Shown: one piece after another, positions 34,876 to 38,503 of the stretch
Layout of the letters: the number at the start of each line of letters is the position of its first letter
Position numbering within the stretch: position 1 is the stretch's first letter
The notes under the pieces: model-generated
Told to the model about the DNA's origin: nothing
Databases searched by the model: none
What the model saw: the letters and a program-made list of their open reading frames with translations, nothing else
Position numbers and translations under genes: made by a program
Source: an uncultured Clostridia bacterium
GTDB lineage: Bacteria; Bacillota; Clostridia; TANB77; CAG-508
Direction of reading: 5' to 3'
Length of the DNA stretch: 38,503 bases
Assembly: GCA_934177795.1 (NCBI GenBank)
Contig: CAKPPS010000014.1
Coordinates: forward strand, 1 to 38,503

Positions 34876-37542
34876 TTATAATTGTGTTTTAACCTTTTCT
34901 AGCATATTTTTATATTTTTCTAATTTTGCTTTTTCCTCTTCTATTTTGCTTTTTGGTGCTTTATTTATAAATCCTTCATTTGAAAGCATTTTTTCACATC
35001 TTAATACTTCAGCTTCTAGTTTCTTCTTTTCTTCCGTAAGTCTTTCTTTTTCTTTTTCAATATCTATTAATCCTTCATTTGGCATATATAATTCTATTCC
35101 ATCTTCTAAAATACTTATTGCATTTTCTTTTATTCCTTGTTTATCTTTTTGTATGAAAAGTTCGTCTCCAAATCCTAATTTTAATAAAAAGTCCTTTGCT
35201 TCTTTGATTTGTGTTTCAAATTTTTGAGTTACAAATATTAAATTTGATTTTTTAGATGGATGTACATTCATGTTTGCTCTTGTATTTCTTATTCCTATTA
35301 TTATTCTTTTTAATCTTTCAACAAATTCTCCCTCATTTACAAATTCAATTTCCTGTAAAGTCTCTGGCCAATCTGATATTATTAAATCTTTATTATTATA
35401 TTGTATTAATTCTCTATAAATTTCTGTGGTTACAAATGGCATAAATGGATGTAATAATTTCATTGAATTTCTAAATACATAATCTAATACATATGAAACC
35501 TTAACCTTTTCTTCATATATATCACTATATAATCTTGGTTTTACCATTTCTATATACCAGTCGCAAAATTCATTCCATATAAAATTATATATTTTATCTA
35601 ATGCAACTCCTAAATCATAATTTTCTATATTATTTGTTATTTCTGAAATCAACATTTCTACTTTATTCATAATCCATTTATCTTCTATATTTAAATATTC
35701 TTCCTGATGTCTTTTTGTTTCGTTATTATATACTTTTTCTTTAAATTTAATAACATCTTCATCATTTACATTATGGTTTTTTATAAATTTTGTTGCATTC
35801 CATATCTTATTAGCAAAATTTGATGCTTGCTCTAATTTTTCAGGCATATATCTAATATCATTTCCCATAGTTGTTCCTGAAATAACTGCAAATCTTAAAC
35901 TATCAGCTCCATATTTATCTATTATCTCGATTGGATCTATACCATTACCTAGTGTTTTTGACATTTTTCTTCCTTGACTATCACGCACCATACCATGTAT
36001 TAAAATATCTTTGAATGGTACCTCATCTGTGAATTCTAAGCCTTGTGTCATCATTCTAGATACCCAGAATGTAATAATATCAAAGCCTGTTACTAATACA
36101 TTTGTTGGATAAAATGTTTTATAATCTTCTGATTCTTTATTTGGCCATCCTAATGTTGAGAATGGCCATAATGCTGAACTAAACCATGTATCTAATGTGT
36201 CTGGATCTTGATGTAATTTAGTACTTCCACATTTTTCACATTTTTCTGGAGCTTTTTTATCAACATTTATATGTCCACATTCATCACAATAATATGCTGG
36301 TATTTGATGTCCCCACCATAATTGCCTAGATATACACCAATCTTGAATGTTATCTAACCAATTAAAATATTGTTTTTCATATTTTTTCGGTATAAAATTA
36401 GCTTCACCATTTCGTACCGAATCAGCAGCTCTTTTTGCTAATTTTTTCATTGATACAAACCATTGCTCTGATATTTTAGGTTCTATTGTTGTTTTACATC
36501 TTTCGCATTTACCAACATTATGTGTGTAATCTTCTGTTTTTACCAAGTTTCCTAATTCTTCTAATTTTTTTACAATTGCTTTTCTAGCTTCTAATAATCC
36601 CATGCCTTTGTATTCTGGGACTAAATCTCTCATCTTATTGTTTTCATCAAATACTTCTATAATTTCTAGATTATGCCTTAATCCTGCTTGATAATCATTC
36701 ATATCATGTGCAGGAGTAATTTTAACACATCCTGTTCCAAATTCTTTTTCGACAAATTCATCTGCTATAATAGGAATTTCTTTGTTCATAATTGGTAAAA
36801 TACATGTTTTTCCAATTAAATTTTTATATCTTTCATCTTCTGGATGAACAGCTACTGCAGTATCTCCTAGCATTGTTTCTGGTCTTGTTGTAGCAACAAC
36901 AATATATTTATCTTCACCTGTTACTTTATATCTAATATGCCATAAATGAGATGCTTCTTCTTTATACTCAACCTCAGCATCTGATATTGATGTCTTACAT
37001 TTTGGGCAATAGTTTATCATTCTTGTTCCTTTATATATTAATCCTTTATTGTATAAATCAATAAATTGTTCTAATACTGCTTCTGAAAGTCCTTCATCTA
37101 GAGTAAATCTTTTTCTAGACCAATCACAAGAACAACCTAATTTTTTTTGCTGCTGTTCAATAGTTCCACCATAAAGCTTAGTCCACTGCCATGCTTCTTC
37201 TAAAAACTTTTCTCTTCCTAGTTCTTCTTTGCTTTTTCCTTCATTTCTTAATTTTTCAACAACTTTCATTTCTGTTGAAATAGCTGCATGATCTGTTCCT
37301 GGAAGCCATAATGTATTAAATCCTTGCATTCTTTTAAATCTAATTAAAATATCTTGAATAGTATCATCTAATGCATGTCCCATGTGTAGCTTGCCTGTTA
37401 CATTTGGGGGTGGCATTACAATACAAAAACTTTCTTTGTTTTTGTCCATATTGGGCTTAAAATATCCTTTTTCTTCCCACTCTTTATATAATTTGTCTTC
37501 AAATTCTTGTGGATTATATTTGTTACTTAATTTTTCACTCAT
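34876..37542 (-). CDS. valS: Valyl-tRNA synthetase
   Basis: This 888-residue class I synthetase has HMGH at 53-56 (PPPNVTGKLHMGHALDD) and KMSKT at about 530. It has two zinc-finger-like Cys clusters (YCPKCKTS, YYCDECGHI...CEKCGS), an editing domain and a C-terminal coiled coil. It charges tRNAVal. AAGGAGG precedes ATG 37542. It follows the epimerase gene by 13 nt and is followed by proS. No T-box leader is visible before the operon within the window. Confidence 0.98.
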   Translation of the reverse strand: MSEKLSNKYNPQEFEDKLYKEWEEKGYFKPNMDKNKESFCIVMPPPNVTGKLHMGHALDDTIQDILIRFKRMQGFNTLWLPGTDHAAISTEMKVVEKLRNEGKSKEELGREKFLEEAWQWTKLYGGTIEQQQKKLGCSCDWSRKRFTLDEGLSEAVLEQFIDLYNKGLIYKGTRMINYCPKCKTSISDAEVEYKEEASHLWHIRYKVTGEDKYIVVATTRPETMLGDTAVAVHPEDERYKNLIGKTCILPIMNKEIPIIADEFVEKEFGTGCVKITPAHDMNDYQAGLRHNLEIIEVFDENNKMRDLVPEYKGMGLLEARKAIVKKLEELGNLVKTEDYTHNVGKCERCKTTIEPKISEQWFVSMKKLAKRAADSVRNGEANFIPKKYEKQYFNWLDNIQDWCISRQLWWGHQIPAYYCDECGHINVDKKAPEKCEKCGSTKLHQDPDTLDTWFSSALWPFSTLGWPNKESEDYKTFYPTNVLVTGFDIITFWVSRMMTQGLEFTDEVPFKDILIHGMVRDSQGRKMSKTLGNGIDPIEIIDKYGADSLRFAVISGTTMGNDIRYMPEKLEQASNFANKIWNATKFIKNHNVNDEDVIKFKEKVYNNETKRHQEEYLNIEDKWIMNKVEMLISEITNNIENYDLGVALDKIYNFIWNEFCDWYIEMVKPRLYSDIYEEKVKVSYVLDYVFRNSMKLLHPFMPFVTTEIYRELIQYNNKDLIISDWPETLQEIEFVNEGEFVERLKRIIIGIRNTRANMNVHPSKKSNLIFVTQKFETQIKEAKDFLLKLGFGDELFIQKDKQGIKENAISILEDGIELYMPNEGLIDIEKEKERLTEEKKKLEAEVLRCEKMLSNEGFINKAPKSKIEEEKAKLEKYKNMLEKVKTQL

Positions 37543-37555
37543 TTAAAGTTCCTCC

Positions 37556-38413
37556 TTAATTATAAAATTTAATTGAATATTGACATTCAAATATATTATC
37601 TTTTTCTATTTCAATAATATTTGCTTTTTCTTTATAAATTTGTGTACTATCTATTCTATCCGCTGTATTTTGCCATGGTTCAATACAGACAAATGGAGCT
37701 CCTTTTTTTGACCATAATGCTAAATATGGAAATCCAGTAAAATCAAATTCTAATATTTTTTTATTAACTTTCTTGTTTTGTAATATTATTTTATTTGATT
37801 TTATATTTTTCATAATTATTGCATCATTATCAAATATATTTTTTTCCAAATAAATCTTATTGTTATTTAAGATGTTTTTAGCTTTTTCTGTATCTATTAA
37901 TCCATTTTTTAATTTTAAAAATTCAATATTATCTTCTTTTTCTTGGAAATTAATTTCATACTCTTCCTTACTATATTCACAATTAAATGCAGGATGTCCT
38001 CCTAAACCGAAATATATTTTTTTGTCATCTATATTTTTTACTTCGTATTTTACTATTAATGTATTTTCAGCAATTTCATATATAATATGTAATTCAAATT
38101 TATATGGATATCGTTTTAATGTATCTTTATTATATTTTAATACATAATGATGTTTATTTTCTGTTTTTAATATTTCTTCAAATTCCATGTCTCTTGCAAA
38201 TCCATGTTGTGTCATTTGGTATGTTTTTCCTTCTATTTGCGTTTTTGAATCTTTTAATTGACCAACTATTGGAAATAATACAGGCGCTTGTCTTTTCCAA
38301 TATATATTTCCATCAGCATCTAATATTTTTTCACCTTGGAACAACATCTCTTTACCATCACATTGTATACTAGTTAACTCTGCTCCTAGTTTTTTAGTTT
38401 GTATTTTTAACAT
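37556..38413 (-). CDS. Aldose 1-epimerase family protein (LacX-like)
   Basis: The start is set at ATG 38413 because the ATG at 38419 is only one nt from the AGGAGG. The 285-residue protein has the galactose-mutarotase fold signatures of the LacX branch: QTKKLGAELTSIQCDGKEMLFQG, YWKRQAPVLFPIVGQL, MTQHGFARDMEF with the catalytic-type His, LGGHPAFNC and PFVCIEPWQ. It interconverts sugar anomers or acts on a phosphorylated sugar. The gene heads the epimerase-valS-proS run and lies just past the intron-like sequence at the window edge. Confidence 0.9.
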   Translation of the reverse strand: MLKIQTKKLGAELTSIQCDGKEMLFQGEKILDADGNIYWKRQAPVLFPIVGQLKDSKTQIEGKTYQMTQHGFARDMEFEEILKTENKHHYVLKYNKDTLKRYPYKFELHIIYEIAENTLIVKYEVKNIDDKKIYFGLGGHPAFNCEYSKEEYEINFQEKEDNIEFLKLKNGLIDTEKAKNILNNNKIYLEKNIFDNDAIIMKNIKSNKIILQNKKVNKKILEFDFTGFPYLALWSKKGAPFVCIEPWQNTADRIDSTQIYKEKANIIEIEKDNIFECQYSIKFYN

Positions 38414-38429
38414 TTCCATACCTCCTAAA

Positions 38430-38503
38430 ATCGAGTAGAGGATAACACTTAATGTGTTTTTCCCCTCTCACACCACCACTCAAGCGGTTCTCGCAAGTGG
38501 CGG
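38430..38503 (-). ncRNA. 3' end of a group II intron (domains V and VI), cut by the window edge
   Basis: On the minus strand, a bulged hairpin opening CCGCCACTTGCG and closing CGCTTGAGTGGTGG (about 38503-38473) resembles domain V. A second hairpin with GAGAGG/CCTCT arms follows. It holds a bulged A seven nt from CTCGAT and the sequence ends TACTCGAT, the usual domain VI and 3' splice site (AY end). The GTGGTGTGAGAGG linker is typical of bacterial group II introns. The exon resumes 4 nt before the AGGAGG of the epimerase gene. Any reverse transcriptase would lie beyond the window. Confidence 0.7.

Noticed and set aside
37543..38429. A T-box leader for valS/proS
   Set aside because: valS lies 13 nt after the epimerase gene with no room for a T-box, and no T-box core was seen before the epimerase start.
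1..38503. CRISPR array
   Set aside because: No regularly spaced repeats are present anywhere; the only repeats are the tandem duplication, the two palindromic units and short inverted repeats.

Overview
The window is AT-rich DNA from a low-GC Bacillota. It looks like an uncultured gut-type clostridium, judging by its Clostridia-like housekeeping proteins, Gly/Ala-poor and Lys/Asn/Ile-rich proteins, strong GGAGG ribosome binding sites and sigma-A type promoters. I cannot name a genus. Most genes are on the minus strand.

Layout. 1-4255 is an accessory stretch: a YhcG/DUF1016 nuclease-like gene, a GNAT-Nudix fusion, a RimJ/L-type acetyltransferase, a 43-residue ORF and two unrecognised proteins, probably one operon. 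4482-8420 is a small integrative mobilizable element beside the 3' end of secA: int1 (broken by a 19-bp tandem duplication), an excisionase-like HTH protein, a MobV relaxase and int2. 8419-15471 carries secA, a DUF1980-like membrane protein, a frameshifted 232-residue membrane protein, an Mbeg1/DUF2974-type hydrolase, an HdeD-like protein, rpmF and a DUF5662 protein. 15606-17457 is asnB, again frameshifted. 17882-24974 carries a guanine/nucleoside deaminase, mutS and miaB, hypothetical genes, rpmE and a small membrane protein. 25083-31524 is largely envelope biology (VanW protein, SpoVB/MurJ-like flippase, FtsZ without a C-terminal tail, Zn-PLC-like protein, DacF-type carboxypeptidase, polysaccharide deacetylase). 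31642-38413 carries guaA, proS, valS and an aldose epimerase. The right edge holds what looks like the 3' end (domains V-VI) of a group II intron.

Main observation. I scanned every CCG/CGG trinucleotide by eye. In about 11,500 codons there are only three in-frame CGG codons: in the YhcG gene (501-503), the 232-residue membrane protein gene (12251-12253) and asnB (16173-16175). All three lie exactly where the reading frame must move +1 to restore a full-length protein. In each case dropping the C leaves a GGN glycine codon. In the two recognisable families that glycine is the expected residue. The other CGN codons are read normally as Arg (CGA, CGT and CGC all occur). The pattern suggests that CGG is unassigned or 'hungry' in this organism and is passed by +1 frameshifting or quadruplet CGGN decoding, rather than three unrelated pseudogenes. 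Only three sites support this, and it needs genome-wide and protein-level testing.
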